A DNA stretch of 64,000 bases, from assembly GCA_963675135.1 (NCBI GenBank), contig OY776125.1:64245441-64309440 (forward strand). Reading direction: 5' to 3'. The notes under the pieces are model-generated. The model had not been told where the DNA came from, did not search any database, and was given only the letters and a program-made list of their open reading frames with translations. Position numbers and translations under genes: made by a program. The DNA is from Galeopsis tetrahit (taxonomy: Eukaryota > Streptophyta > Magnoliopsida > Lamiales > Lamiaceae). The stretch's first letter is position 1, and each line of letters starts with the position of its first letter. Shown here in pieces: positions 35,660-48,285 of this stretch.

Positions 35660-36167
35660 AATTGGCTAAGTCTTTCTGACCCTTATCTGCCTAAGATTGC
35701 TGAATTGGATGAGTACTTGCTCTTGATTTGGATAACATGGTCATCTCTGCTGAATTACTCAAAAATGTTGAATCATGTTACTGCTCTGATCACATGCTCC
35801 ATTTGAACTGATCATATGTCTTTATCTGTGTATTGCTCTGATCATATGTTCTTAGTTAGTCTTTGCTCTGATTATGTATGATGTAACTTTCCTGATCCAT
35901 GCTTTGATATGTTTATTCAACTATCAATATGCATGTAATTCCAATGACTTTATGAATGATAGTTGAATCCTTTTGTGAATCAAGAAATAACATCTTAGAA
36001 TCTCAACATGCCTGACCTAAACCTATATGTGCATGAACAGTGATTACACTAACATGTTTCTTTCAGGAAATCTGACCTAGTCATATCTACTGAAGATAAA
36101 TGTAATAAGTGTAGTCAAGTCACCTTTGCTTAGGTTATGCATAAATTGTATAGGTTTTGGCATCATC
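35660..36167 (+). other. SireB 3' untranslated region
   Basis: No coding region. Repeated CTCTGATCATATG-like words occur between 35780 and 35870, leading to the polypurine tract. Confidence 0.6.
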
Positions 36168-36181
36168 AAAAAGGGGGAAAC
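36168..36181 (+). other. Polypurine tract of SireB
   Basis: AAAAAGGGGGAAAC right before LTR start TGTTGGGAATAAAC. Confidence 0.85.
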
Positions 36182-37838
36182 TGTTGGGAATAAACTGTTG
36201 GCATCATAAATTGTATAGGTTTTGATTAAGATACCAAAACCCTCCTTAGACATGCCAAATGATTAAGTCAAGAATAGAATGAACATGTTCTAGGAATATT
36301 AGAACATGTAGCTTAAGCCTAGTTGAGAAGCTGAAATGTTAAGCAGCTCTTAATATTAGATGCACAAGTTGAGGGGGAACACATGCCTAGAAGATCACAA
36401 GAATCAAGTCTCCTTAAAGGCTTAAGATCAAATTGACAACAAGTCTGCTGAACACACTAAATGGACAACTATGCTGATCAAGTCAGCTCAGCTGTATGAC
36501 AATCCATCTAAAGATCAATGCATCATCAAGACTAAGTCTACTGATACATATTGGATCAGAAGATGTAAGCAGCAGAGTTGTCTCAGCACTCTTGTACCAG
36601 AACTTTTGCAAAGCAATCCCAACTGTGCTGATGAGATCAAATATATTGAAATCAAAGTCATGTATGCCTAAAGATCATCAAAGACTCATGCATGAAGAAT
36701 GAAAAAGCCAAGTCATCTGAAGAGCAAGACAACAGTGCTGATAAGCAAACACTGCTGATTCTGATAAGCAGAACTGTCCAAGTGATAAGGAATGTTGTCC
36801 TTATCCTAAGACAAATCATCAGAAGTGATGTCCATGTTTGATCAAGTGAATCTTGAAGTCAGGCATTGGGAAGAGTGCTGCAAAGTCAAGACAAAGTGGT
36901 TACAGCTGTTTATTTCCCAATCAAAGGACATGTCACTTTCAAGAAACTGTCTTCCAGTTGCAGAGTTCAAGGAAGACATTTATAGACAATTGAGGTTGTC
37001 TTTCCAACGGGCAAATCCTCAATTTTGTCTATAAATACAGAAGTGTGGAGACCATTTGAAAGCATCTAACTATCCTGCAATCTAGAGGAAACCATAAGCT
37101 CAAGGTTTCATAGAACATTCAAGTTTCCAAAACACTTCTTCTAAGCTGAACTTTATTGTACATCTATACAAAGCTTAGAGAGATATTCTATCCTTTTACA
37201 CTGACCTCATTGTAAAGGATATCTCAAACTAGTTGGAACCAACATCAACCCTTATACCTTTCTAAAGGTGAGATAGAAGGTTGTTGTAGTAGAAGTGGTA
37301 GGAATTAACTGTTGAGAGAAGAACAGTTAATTCTGAGTTGCGAAGAGAGTACTAGGACTCTGATATCCTAGGGATCAAGGCACCAATGAGTGGTGTGGTT
37401 GATCAAGTGCACCTTGGCACTATAAAACAAGTAATTCCAAGAGTGAAGGAATTATCCTGTTAAATCAGGGAAAGTGGATGTAGGAGCTTGAGTCTCTGAA
37501 CCACTATAAACTCTTGTGTTGATTTACTTTCAAGTACTTACATTCATACAACACAGCACACAAACTAACCTTTCAAAGATTCATACTTAAGACTGTGCAA
37601 AACACGATTTGGACAAGTTCCCTGATAGACTGTTAAACTGTTAAGGAGATTTCAGAACTTAAAAGGAGTTTAAACTAAAGGGCCAACCACTAATTCCGCA
37701 CATATAACTCCCTTAGATAGTTATCCAACTAAGTACTCAATAGTACTTAGTAGTTTGATTATCTATAAAAAGTTAATCACATCAGCAGAGTTGTCCAAGA
37801 CAATCTTGCTGAAGTCTGTTTTGGTTAAAGTTAGAAAA
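36182..37838 (+). repeat. Truncated 3' LTR of SireB
   Basis: Matches the SireD 3' LTR (54562 to 52867, minus strand) from TGTTGGGAATAA to the segment TTTTGGTTAA. It is then cut at about 37838 before the terminal hairpin and CCAACA. It carries CTGATAAGCA-like repeats near 36735-36780 and a TATA box at 37029. Confidence 0.84.
37029..37037 (+). promoter_or_regulatory. LTR TATA box (SireB)
   Basis: CTATAAATA followed by CAGAAGTGTGGAG; the same box is on the minus strand of SireD at 53712-53720. Confidence 0.55.
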
Positions 37839-40025
37839 GAACAACAGTAAACAACAAAAGGTGTCGTGCCTCCCAACTTTAAAACATCGGGGACATGTGG
37901 TCGGTTTCCTCTTACCTTGTTCACCGTACGAGGGCAACTTTTCTTTTGGGGGCGGCCTAGCGGGCGCTTCAGTTTTGGTGGGAGGATTTTCGTATCATTG
38001 AGTAAAACCTGACATTCAAATTTTTCAGTTTCAGGGATGGGATGAAGGACATGGTTGTAGCACTCTTTGTACTTAGTTATGAAAAAGCACTCTTCAACAT
38101 AAGAGCAAACACTGGGGCTGTTCTTACGGATTACAGCCACAACATGAGAGCATGGGAAACCTCTAACTCTCCATTGACAGCATGAACAAGATTTTGTTCT
38201 AAGGTCAACGCGAACAGATGGGGTAGATCGAACTTCAAAATCGCTCCCTGGGCATTCCAGAACTTTCCAAGTACGTCCTTTGTTGGTTAGGTGGTTCCAC
38301 CACTGTTCTTTAGAAGGACACAACGCACCAGTCCATGATGCACTTTTTTGCCTCCATTCAAGGTGCCAGCGGCTGATTCCTGATATTAAAAAGAACTGAA
38401 TATAAAACACAGTTTCTTCAATTAATTCAAAATGCACCCTCTAAAAATTATAAAAAATAATACATGCACGAATTGAGTCTATCATATAGGTGATTGGGAG
38501 GCTCCTAGAATCCGATATCCAAGAATTAAATGATTGTACGTCATTGGAAGTCATTTCACCATATCTTAAAATGTGGGGAGAGTATGCAACAACCCACTTA
38601 TCGTATGGAAGAGATTCTAACCATTGTTCAGCAATGAGGCCTCCAGTATTTATAAAAATTACAATTTTCTCCTCGAAAATACGAACAGTGGGAGCATATG
38701 CATAGTCGCGAAAATAATCTCCCATTTTTTATCTGTGTTTATTGCTCCATCCCTTTGAAAAATTACCTTTCAAATTGGTTAACAAGTGAAATAAACAGAA
38801 GAAATGTATAGGTTCTTGAAACACAATTGGGAAGACAACCATTAAACCACAGTGTATGTCGGATATGTAAACAACCTGCTTGGATTGTTTAATGAAATCC
38901 CTACATTTCTCTAGAAACCAAATCCAATTTTTTGCATTCTCGGAGGATACTATAGAAAATGCGACAGGGAACAAACCTGAACAAATATACTATAAGTTCA
39001 TAATGCACTAATATACTTGTTGTACATGTTTAGGTAGTTCCACAACATTATAAACTTTCAAATAAAAAGTATTCAAATCTGATATTGTGGTAAAGTTTAA
39101 ACAAGATAGAATACTCGGATTAAATAACAAGTTAGAATACTCAGATTGTTGACAAGTTCCTCATACTCAGATTGAAATTTCACTTTCAAATATGCATGGC
39201 GAGAATGACAAGGAATAATGGCGCAAAAGGTTAAACAAGACATGCATTGATATGAATACAGTACATATCAAATAAAAAGTAGAATGATATGTTACCATTG
39301 TCACCGTCTTTGGCAGTTGCAGATAATAATGTACCCTTAGTACGGGCCTTCATGTATGTACCATTGATAAACAACATTGGCCTGCAACTCTGAAATCCAT
39401 CAATACATGCCTTGAAAGCAATGAACACACGTTCAAAGCGTTTTGTTTTAGGATTAGGCTCAAGAAGAACGGCACTTCCTGGATTTGTACGCTCGATTGC
39501 AGAGCAATACCAACGTAATTGATCATAGGAATCCTCTTAAGTACCAAAGATGTGATCCCTCACTGCCTCAACTGTTCGCCATGCTTTCCATTAGGGTATT
39601 GTCAAACCTTAGTGAACATTCAACAAATCAGTGATCTTTTTCCCCCCTAAAGTTGGTTTTGTACTAATGGTCTGAATTACAAATTCAGACATAATCTTGG
39701 GACTCATTCTACTAGTATCACCATTTACCAGCTTTCCAACGCATTTATGAATGAAGTTAGCTTTGTAGACTATAAAATATTCAGTGACAGTCTGATACTT
39801 GGCTTTGATAAACCAATCACAGTCACAATTGTTCAACTCTTTGCATACAACATGGATGTAATATCGATAATTTCTCAAGTATGTAAACTTAAAATCCATT
39901 TGAGTAGAATAATTTATTAGTTCACGCCTAAATTCAACACCTCCACCCCTAAATTCAACACCTCCACCCCTAAATTCCTGCCATATACCGCCATTCATTA
40001 TCTGTGACCAAGCATCTGAAAGCAA
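37839..40025 (-). pseudogene. MULE (Mutator-like) transposase, decayed
   Basis: Minus-strand pieces in order: N-terminal region (MDFKFTYLRNYRYYIHV, CDWFIKAKYQ); CIDGFQSCRPMLFINGTYMK, the first catalytic block; an intron at 38977-39295 (GT...AG), after which the frame reads GLFPVAFSIVSSENAKNW; KQVVYISDIHCGL, the second catalytic Asp; FFCLFHLLTNLK; TSNDVQSFNSWISDSRSLPI; and a SWIM zinc finger SCSCCQWRVRGFPCSHVVAVI. Stops include TAA after NKHR near 38733. In the family the first block normally reads DGT and the third carries Glu; here they read NGT and VQS. The C-terminus runs into the SireB LTR at 37838. No terminal inverted repeats were found. Confidence 0.85.
38977..39295 (-). other. Probable intron in the MULE transposase
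   Basis: GTAACATATC at the donor and TTTGTTCAG at the acceptor on the minus strand. Joining the flanks gives the conserved DNG-LFPVAFS block of MULE transposases. Confidence 0.75.
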
Positions 40026-40170
40026 TGTCTAGATGTTGTTAACTCTTAAATGTTTTAACATTATCAACAACATCTTAATTTGACCTTCCTTGATTTATTC
40101 TAAGTCCTTTCTGAAATGTTACATTAAATGTTGGAATAAATGCTCTCACATTTAGGTATGATTCTAGAAG

Positions 40171-41563
40171 TGTTGGGATATGAATATCCCTAGTTTAGTT
40201 TTGATAAACCAAATCAAACATGTAATAGGATAAGTTGTATTGTATAGACAACTTTATTATACATCTTGTAATAGATAGGACTCTGGTTAGAAGAGAAGAC
40301 ATGTCAATGCTCAAGAAGAGAAGAGAAGACCAAGACCAGAAGTCATCTTACAGCAGCTGAGTAAAGACAGCAGAGTAAAGACAGCAGCTGAGAAGAGACA
40401 GCAGCTGAGTAAAGACAGCTGAGAAGAGACAGCAGCTGAGTAAAGACAGCTAAGTAAAGACAGCAGCTGAGTATAGACAACAGCGGGGTAAAGACAGCAG
40501 CTGAGTAAAAGACAGTAGAAACCTAAAAGAAAGATCAGATGAGTACCCAATTAAAGGAAGGCCAATCAGAGTTGAAGTCAAGGATTGACAAGATATGCAC
40601 AAGAAAGGAAAGTCAAAGATATGATTGAAATTACATGACAATGGTAATATTCAATCATATCATATCAAGAGATTGCCAATTCCTCAATTAATGGAGTTTT
40701 GAATGCCATCATCCAACGGTAACATTCAAACATCAACACTATATAAATGAGTCCATACATCATTGGGAACGTGAAGAGGTGTGAGATGCAAAGGTCGAGC
40801 AAAGGTCATAAACTCCAGAAATAAGAAGAGCTCAAGAAGATCATTCATGAAGATACAACACGCATCACCTCATCCCCAGTGAGTGAACTCATAACATCTA
40901 AGCCAGTGCAACCACTTATATATATCCATAGCTTAGAGAGAATTTCCCAATCCTAGCATGAGGCTAAAACAGATTGTAAGGGAAATTCTCACCTAGTTCA
41001 TATACACAAAACCCACCTTCTACCATAAAACCCTAGAAGTCAAGTTGAGTGTTCGTCACTGTAAAGAGTCCAAGTGCTCTATAATCACTTGTGGAGTGCA
41101 AGTGCAAGTGCTTCCAATCACTTGTGGAGACCGCATTAGCTAAGGAAATGGCTCAGATCTCAAAGTCCTACCCTTGGGACTATAAAGGACAAGCCCTTGT
41201 AATTTTTGGTAAATTAAAGGGATTAAACATCACGTTAGGACGTGAGAGTGGACGTAGGAACGTATATCCGAACCACTATAAATTACTGTGTTATTTACAT
41301 TCTGCACTTTATTTTTCAAGTCTTTTCATACATATTTGTGCATAAAATGTTTTACACACTGTATTTAATAAATAGACGAGTATAATATTTATGGGCACAC
41401 TACAATTCCGCACTTAACTCCGATAGGTAATTAATCAGCCGACTAACTAGTCCTAGGCCCCTAGTGAAATCAGCGGACTAGTTACTTTGAAGAGTTGGTT
41501 TATTTTCCACACCATCAGCAGACATCAAGTCAGCTGATCTTACACTCATCTCAGGGACCAACA
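40171..41563 (+). mobile_element. SoloF: solo LTR inserted in the SireE 5' LTR
   Basis: 1,393 bp, TGTTGGGATATGAATATCCC ... CAGGGACCAACA, flanked by perfect agaag duplications (40166-40170, 41564-41568). Both ends resemble the SireC LTRs, so it is of a related Sirevirus family. There is no internal region. It has a TATA-like CTATATAAAT at 40739. Confidence 0.93.
40351..40512. repeat. Minisatellite in SoloF
   Basis: About eight to nine copies of a unit close to ACAGCAGCTGAGTAAAG (17 bp, with shorter and AGAAGAG variants). The Leu/Ser/Cys-rich minus-strand ORF here is a by-product. Confidence 0.85.
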
Positions 41564-41742
41564 AGAAGCTTCTACAAGAGTTTGGGACCTCGAAGATTCC
41601 AGAATGTTGGAGGACGTGCTAGAAGAGTTTGGAGCATCTTAGAACGACCTGGAAGATGGAAGAAGGATCTAGAGAGATCATGGAAGTGGAGTTTCTAAAA
41701 AATAGGATCTCATATGGAAGGATCTAGAACTCGACTATTTCT

Positions 41743-41751
41743 CTATAAATA
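41743..41751 (+). promoter_or_regulatory. LTR TATA box (SireE)
   Basis: CTATAAATA followed by CCGCTGTAG, about 530 bp before the LTR end. Confidence 0.55.
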
Positions 41752-42285
41752 CCGCTGTAGACTTTCATTCCAAAGCATGCACTATTCGAGTAACACCTAT
41801 CTTGAGCGTTCATCCCTATTAGGAGTTATGGTCAGTAGTTGTATCATTTAATATACATCGAGGGATACCACACCTTTCCGTGTATTTAGTTTTGGTCTTG
41901 TATCGATTGAGAGTGAATTATAGATGAGATTAGTTCTTTAGACAGTGATCAAACACTTAAGTCTCTTTACAGATTCAAGCACTTACCTCGATTGTAGTTT
42001 CGGTTTGTGGAATGTTGAAGTAATTGTTCAGACATTTCACACGACATTTTTAGTAAACTTACAAGTTAAGTTGTTTTCGCCGTAAGGTAGCATAGGTCTT
42101 ATTATTAATAAAATCTATGTTAAAATTATTTCATTGTGTTCTTATTGTTTTAGTGTTTTAGTCTTCTGATGTGTCTAATTCTTTATATTCTGTTAGAGTT
42201 AATGCTACACTAGTTGTCTCAACATTCAGTGTAACATTGTTCTATTTTTCACTTAAACACTAGATACCCCACGCACATTTTCAGT

Positions 42286-42298
42286 TGGTATAAGAGCC
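42286..42298 (+). other. Primer-binding site of SireE
   Basis: TGGTATAAGAGCC two bases after the LTR end; initiator-Met tRNA type with one difference. Confidence 0.87.
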
Positions 42299-42356
42299 AA
42301 CACCTGACGACCTAGGTTAGATCCTTGCTTAAAGTGTGTTTTAGTTTATTTTAGCA

Positions 42357-43773
42357 ATGGAAACACATCACATATCCACTGCACTTAGGCCACCCATTTT
42401 TTATGGTTCAAATTATGCTTATTGGAAGCCTAAGATGCGAATGTACATCAAGTCAATTCATGAACATGCTTGGAGGACTGTTCTTACAGGTTGGGATGCA
42501 CCAAAGAATTCAGCAGATGCCGATGGTAAAATTCAACTCAAGAAAGAAGTTGATTGGACGGCTGATAAGATAACAACAGCAGGATACAATTCTAAAGCTT
42601 TAAATGCTATTTTTACCTCTATTGATACCTCTATGTTTAAAATTATATCTAACTTTTCTACTTCTAAAGATGCATGGGACATGTTGCAAGAGCATTGTGA
42701 AGGTTCAGACAGTGTTCGAAGGAAGCTTCCAATATTGGGGACAAAGTTTGAGAATCTTCGAATGAAGGAAGATGAAACAATTTCATCCTATAACGAAAGA
42801 TTAAATGATATTATCAATGAATCACATTCTCTTGATGACCCTATTTCTAATGTTAGAGTAGTGCATAAGATATTAAGGTATGTTCCTAAAAGATTTGATG
42901 CTAAAATTTGTGTTATTGAAGAGGCAAAAGACACTGATAAGTTGAGTCAAAATGAATTAGTGAGTATTCTTAAAACCTATGAAATAAACACTAATCAAGT
43001 TGATGAAACTAAAGATGATAAGAAAGTTGTTGTTTTTAAAGGAGAGACATCAAACAAATCTAAGAGTCAGCCTATTATTACTGAGGTTGATTCGGATGAA
43101 GAATTGTTTGATGAATGTCTTAACAATCTTGACAGCATTGCCCTTCTTACAAAGCATTTTAATAAATTTCTTAAAAAGTCTATGCATAAATCTAAAGGAA
43201 ACATTCAGCCTAAGATCCAAATCAACACATCAACACCACAACCAAAGAGAAGAAAGAGTCAATTCACACCAAGACCATCAAAAAGTGAAGGTAAACCAAG
43301 GTATGACCCTGAATTTAGAAAATCAGTTCAATGCAATGCATGTTCTAGATATGACCATTATGCAAATGAATGTGCCAATACCAGACTGAAGCAAAAACTG
43401 AATTTTAGTGCTACCTTGAGTGATGAATCAGATAATGATGATGTTGATGAGTTTAATGAAAATGAACGTGCTCATTTTACCAAAATTGATTATAATGATT
43501 CCTCAGATGATAATCTGGATGATACAGATTCTGATGTTGTACCTGATGTATTAACATCTACAGTAACATCAAAACAGAGTCACCCAGATTTGAACTGTTT
43601 TAATGGTTTTGTTGATGATGCAGGAAAAAAGATTGATGATGGGACATATCAGAAATTGTTAGATGATTGGAACACTCAGAAACTCACTCTGAATTCATTG
43701 AATAAAGAGAATGAGGGTCTGAAAGACACAATCACCGAGCTAGAAGTTTTACTTACTAGAAGAGATCTTGAAG
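42357..43773 (+). CDS. SireE gag, N-terminal part up to the CACTA insertion
   Basis: METHHISTALRPPIFYGSNY at 42357, 58 nt after the PBS, is the natural start. Copia-type Gag follows: YAYWKPKMRMYIKS, LQEHCEGSDSVRRKL, FENLRMKEDETISSYNERL. A basic region comes next, then a zinc knuckle CNACSRYDHYANEC (CX2CX4HX4C, 43332-43373), an acidic Asp-rich region and a heptad-like helix (LNKENEGLKDTITELEVLL). The frame is open throughout. The terminal residues SL and the stop of the raw ORF come from CACTA sequence; the gene resumes at 61708 with KLKEKLITS. Confidence 0.9.
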
Positions 43774-43776
43774 TTT

Positions 43777-44723
43777 CACTATAGAAAATTTGAGAAATCG
43801 CGACGACAACAATTCATCATTAAAGCATCATTTTTCGTCACTAAATGTGTTTGACGACGATTCTTCTCCGTCGCAAAGAAGGTCGTTGTAGGTTCGTCGC
43901 ATTAGGTTAATGTGACTTTATTTGAATTCATCATCAAAAGTCATCTTTTGGCGACGCTAAAGTTCATCGTCGCTATATTATTCAATCTATGGTGACGAAT
44001 AAAGTGTCACATTTGACACTGAATTTTGTCGCTGAATATGATATTTCGTCACTAAAAGTTCAACTTTAAATGACGTTTTGATTTATTGTCACTAAAATAT
44101 TAATTTTTAGCGACGATTATCCATTTTATATCAATCTTTTATAAAAAAATTTGTCACAAATAGATTAATTATTTTGTCGTAATTTTGTAGTTCGTCACCA
44201 AATAGTCCAACCTTACATGACGATTTGATTTATTGTCACTAAAATATTGATTTTAAGTGACAATTTTTTTCATTTTCTACCGCATTTGTCAAATTTTTAT
44301 GACAACATTATCGTCACAATTAAATGAATAATTTCGTCACCTTTTATATTGTTCGTCACCAAAGAATAACACTTTAGTGACAAATTTTTAATCGTTGTTA
44401 TAGATATGTATGTATAATGACGACACAATGCGTCACGAAGGCTAATATTCAGTGACAAAATATTTTTGATCACTAAATAGCATAGAAATGGTGACGAAAC
44501 ATTTTTGTCATAAAAAATATTATTTAGTGACGAATATGATAATTGTCACTAAATTTATAGATATAATGACAACATATATTTCGTCTTCATTTAAATATTT
44601 CATCACAAAAGACTTACTCTATTGTTACGAATTTTTTATTGTCATCATATGTGCATATATATAATGACAACACAATTTGTCATTAAATAGTACTAATATT
44701 TTAGTGACAAAATAGCAATCGTC

Positions 44724-44781
<58 letters not shown>

Positions 44782-44830
44782 CAACATCTATCATCATTAC
44801 TAATTAGTATACGGTGACAATTTTTTTGTC
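43777..44830 (+). repeat. CACTA left subterminal repeat region
   Basis: Dozens of short motifs in both orientations around TTTCGTCAC / GTGACGAAA and their degenerate forms (TTGTCACTAAA, TAGTGACAA). Subterminal repeats of this kind bind TNPA-type proteins in En/Spm. A TA dinucleotide run interrupts it at 44727-44777. Confidence 0.85.
44727..44777. repeat. TA microsatellite
   Basis: About 25 TA units within the CACTA left end. Confidence 0.9.
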
Positions 44831-45054
44831 ATTAATTGCATTTATACCGTGACTAATAAATTTCATAAAATATTTTTTTATTATATATCTATATTAATTA
44901 AATATATTTATAATAGACTAAAAATATTATCATAATGAACTAATTTAATTAATAAATTATAATAAATAAATATTTACATTGAACACTAAATTAAAGATGG
45001 TAAATAAATTTAAATTGTATTATAAGATAAAAAAATACAATGAACTTAATTGTT

Positions 45055-46215
45055 TCAAAAGTCAAAAGCAGCAAACATAAGAATAAATTGATTAGAAGCA
45101 TCATCTGAAACACTACGTCTACTAGGAGGTTTTGGACCATAACCAAACCCTTTTATATAACCAGTTCCATATATGGCTAGGACCTCAAGAACAATTTCAG
45201 CTGAAATTTTACCTTGCTCAGCATATTCTTCTCGTTTTTTGAGCATTTTCTCCTATGCGGTCATTAATTATGATAAAAAAAAATTAATTAGCATCAATAT
45301 TAGTAATAAAATGAAATCTCATTTGTACATGCCTACCATCTTTCTCTGAAGAATGTGCACGGACATACAATTCGATCCACCACACTCTTCACCATTTAAT
45401 TCATGTTTAGACTGCAAAAAAATCAACATAATTAGCTAGCTCAAATGGATTGATCGTAAAATCAATAACACAACTATTTCGAAAAAACCAAATATAGTTT
45501 AAAGTCAATTAATTAAACAAAATACAATCATTAACCAACAATTAAACATTACTAAGCATGAGAAAGAAATTACTCACAATTTCATGGAGCCTGACATTAA
45601 TTCAGAAAGAAATATGCTTGCATTTCAACTTGCTCCTATTTTCTTTACCTCTTCCCATTGTTCTTAGGTACGATATAAATCGGGTTTGTTATTTTTTACT
45701 TCTTCCAAAGTTGCATATTTAACAAAGCACACGTTAGTTTCGACTGCTAATTGTCAACCTATCAACCAGGCTTGCCTCACACCAAGCTCATCAATATTGA
45801 CATCCATGTGGATCTACATTTAATGTAAACACTTTAGATTAGTTACAAAATGTAAAAATAAATGAGATCAATTTTGTACACATACCTTCAATTGATCGAA
45901 TCCCGACCCCAGCCCATCTTTTGTATCCACTTCTTTCCACTTTTTCGGAACTGGAAGAACGTCCTAAGCCACTATCTCAATTTGGGATGCAAGCTTTGCA
46001 AACTCGTCTCTGTTTAGAGGTCTTCGAACCGTATGGGATGCAAGCTTTGCAAACTCGTCTCTGTTTAGAGGTCTTCCAACCGTAGGATCTACACTAATCC
46101 TTATTTTATTTCCAGTATTTGTAAAATACTCCAGTATTCCCTTACCAAGTGTTTGACCTTGACATTTTTTCTTAGACCCAACAACTACGTACATGTGGAC
46201 ATTAAACATTTGTTA
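45055..46215 (-). pseudogene. CACTA accessory protein remnant (Ptta/En/Spm, TNPA-like)
   Basis: Minus-strand pieces: GKGILEYFTNTGNKIRISVD and GRPLNRDEFAKLAS, then a frame with NKPDLYRT and EQWEEVKK, then KHELNGEECGGSNCMSVHIL and MLKKREEYAEQGKISAEIVL ending GTGYIKGFGYGPKPPSR. The last two recall the plant transposase family (Ptta/En/Spm, Transposase_24-like), which is my recollection. Introns or decay separate the pieces. A 51-bp tandem duplication (45983-46084) repeats 17 codons in frame. It runs divergent from TNP2 in the same element. Confidence 0.55.
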
Positions 46216-46620
46216 TAATATTTAGATAGTCAAATAAATGTAACAATAATTAAAATGATAAATTTACCTATTGTGGCAGCTTCATCTTCGGTTGATGGAA
46301 TTTCAGAGGTGTCATGCCTCGGTAATTCAACACTTCCGATCCGATCGCTGAATTTGACGCAAAAACACCACCCTCCAAATTATGACCTAGATTTCATTCA
46401 CTTGAAGGATGATATGTTTCTGTTGTTGCCATTCTATTTGTTTCTTAAGTATTCTTCTCCACATCAAATGACTCAGTTTCAATGTTTAATAGTTCTCTAA
46501 TACCTTCTTTTAGAATAAAATTGTGTTTTCTTTTCAGACTTCTAGGAGCAATTACCTAAACATAGTCAAAGCTTCATATCCACATTACAAAAAATATGTT
46601 TTCTTAATTCCTTACTAGAG

Positions 46621-46654
<34 letters not shown>

Positions 46655-47928
46655 ACTCACGTAGCAAACACATATATTATATACACAACAGACACATATT
46701 ACTCACACATATATATTACCCCACTCAGAACTCACTCAACAAACACATATAGAGATATATATACACTCACACAACACACCAATGTAGATATATATACACA
46801 CAACACACACATATAACTATATATATACGCACAACGCACACACACAAAAACTATATATATGACATACAATTATTTATGAAATGCCTAGATCTCTAGGAAA
46901 TATATTCTACTGCTATTTGAATTTTTTTTTAAAACTGCAAGAGTCCAGTCTAAAAACAGCTAACCGAGAAATTTTCAAAACAAGTATTTAGTGCTACAAA
47001 GTTCAATAGAAATATACTTTTTTGACAAGTTGCTAATAGTATTCAATTATTCATAACATTTATTAAGTTATTCTGCCAATTCTGATAGCGATAACCATTG
47101 CTAGTCACACAGCAAATAAAATATAACAGTATATAAAGTATTTTTAATTTTGACGGAATATAATTGTGTGTTAATATATTACTGACACACAACACACGCA
47201 TATATACTCACGCACAGATTTAAATCATTGCAGTTTCTCCAAAAATAAGAATAATGATAGCAACAATTAATAATTATACCGATAGTAAAAATAATTGAAA
47301 ACGAAAGAAGAAATTAAACTCACCTCGCGCAGGATAAGATATCAAGTGTAAGCACAAGAACCTAAATAAACACACAGATGCACCATGGAGTAGGACAGTT
47401 TGAAAGTGATTTGAATATATGAAAAAAAAGGAAGAGAGTCGAAATAAACTCATGGAGGCGCGATTTGAATATATGAAAAAAAGATAAGGGTAAGAATATA
47501 TTTTTGTGGGAGATTGAATAAAATCAAATCTTGAAATATTCCTAATAAAATTTTTGAGAATCCCGCCAACGCTCAATCTAAATTTTTAGTATTTTTATGA
47601 TTTATTAATTGTTTAAATAAATCTAATTAAAATATAAATTATTATAATTTTTTATTTATATTTTATCTGCACACGCTCAATGAGTTCACCCACAAATCAT
47701 TTTTTTACTACAATTATCTGTTCCTTTTATGAGTTCACCTTCTTTAACCACGGTTATCGGCACCCGTTTATTTTATGAGTTCACCCCCATTTTTTTTTAC
47801 CACGATTATCTGCACACGCTCATTTTATGAGTTCACCCCAAAATACTTTTTAAAATATAATTACTATAAAAGACTATATTATCATTTTATTAATTTACAA
47901 AAAATATAATAAAATCAACCCTAATTTG

Positions 47929-47930
<2 letters not shown>
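46216..47930. other. CACTA interior without recognisable gene
   Basis: AT-rich; a TA/CA-rich patch lies at 46623-46860 (TATATA and ACACAC words). The ORF near 47274-47576 is low-complexity and unsupported. TGAGTTCACC words recur near 47680, 47730, 47775 and 47830. Confidence 0.45.

Positions 47931-47974
<44 letters not shown>
47931..47974. repeat. TA microsatellite
   Basis: About 22 TA units. Confidence 0.9.
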
Positions 47975-47978
<4 letters not shown>

Positions 47979-48019
47979 TAAATCAACTCTAGCCCATAGT
48001 CCCTTCCTCAAGTAGACTC

Positions 48020-48285
48020 GTATAGACTCATGTTCTATATTATTTAAAATTTTATTTTACATATTTTCTCTATAAAATTTCGAATTGAATAGTATCGAAT
48101 ACGAATCAATTTCGAATTGAATACTCGAAAAATATTATTTTGAATATGTTCCAAAAATTCGAATCGAATACCGAATCAAAAATATTATTAAAAAATAAAC
48201 GGATACGAATACAAATAGTCGAATACTTTCACAAATCGAATCAAATGTTGCAGTATTCACTTCGATTCGATTAGTTTACAACCCT
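48020..48285. repeat. Possible hAT-type MITE
   Basis: Dense TCGAATACGAAT / ATTCGAATTGAA words. On the minus strand it starts TAGGGTTGTAAACTAATCG at 48284, a common hAT-like terminus. The other end and a target duplication are not clear. Confidence 0.3.

Larger units (their letters stand above)
40129..42283 (+). repeat. 5' LTR of SireE, interrupted by SoloF
   Basis: 42 bp (40129-40170), then SoloF plus one agaag, then 41569-42283. A TATA box lies at 41743. Ends TTTTCA, 2 nt before the PBS. Confidence 0.85.

Noticed and set aside
40311..40641. Leu/Ser/Cys-rich minus-strand ORFs resembling a membrane protein
   Set aside because: They are translations of the CAGCAGCTGAGTAAAG minisatellite in SoloF.
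41091..41345. Plus-strand ORF, and the related ORF at 2536-2748
   Set aside because: Both lie in LTRs and correspond to conserved LTR sequence read on either strand; no coding evidence.
47274..47576. A 100-residue minus-strand ORF in the CACTA interior
   Set aside because: It is Phe/Ser-rich low complexity with an internal repeated ATGAAAAAAAG-type word, and no known motif.
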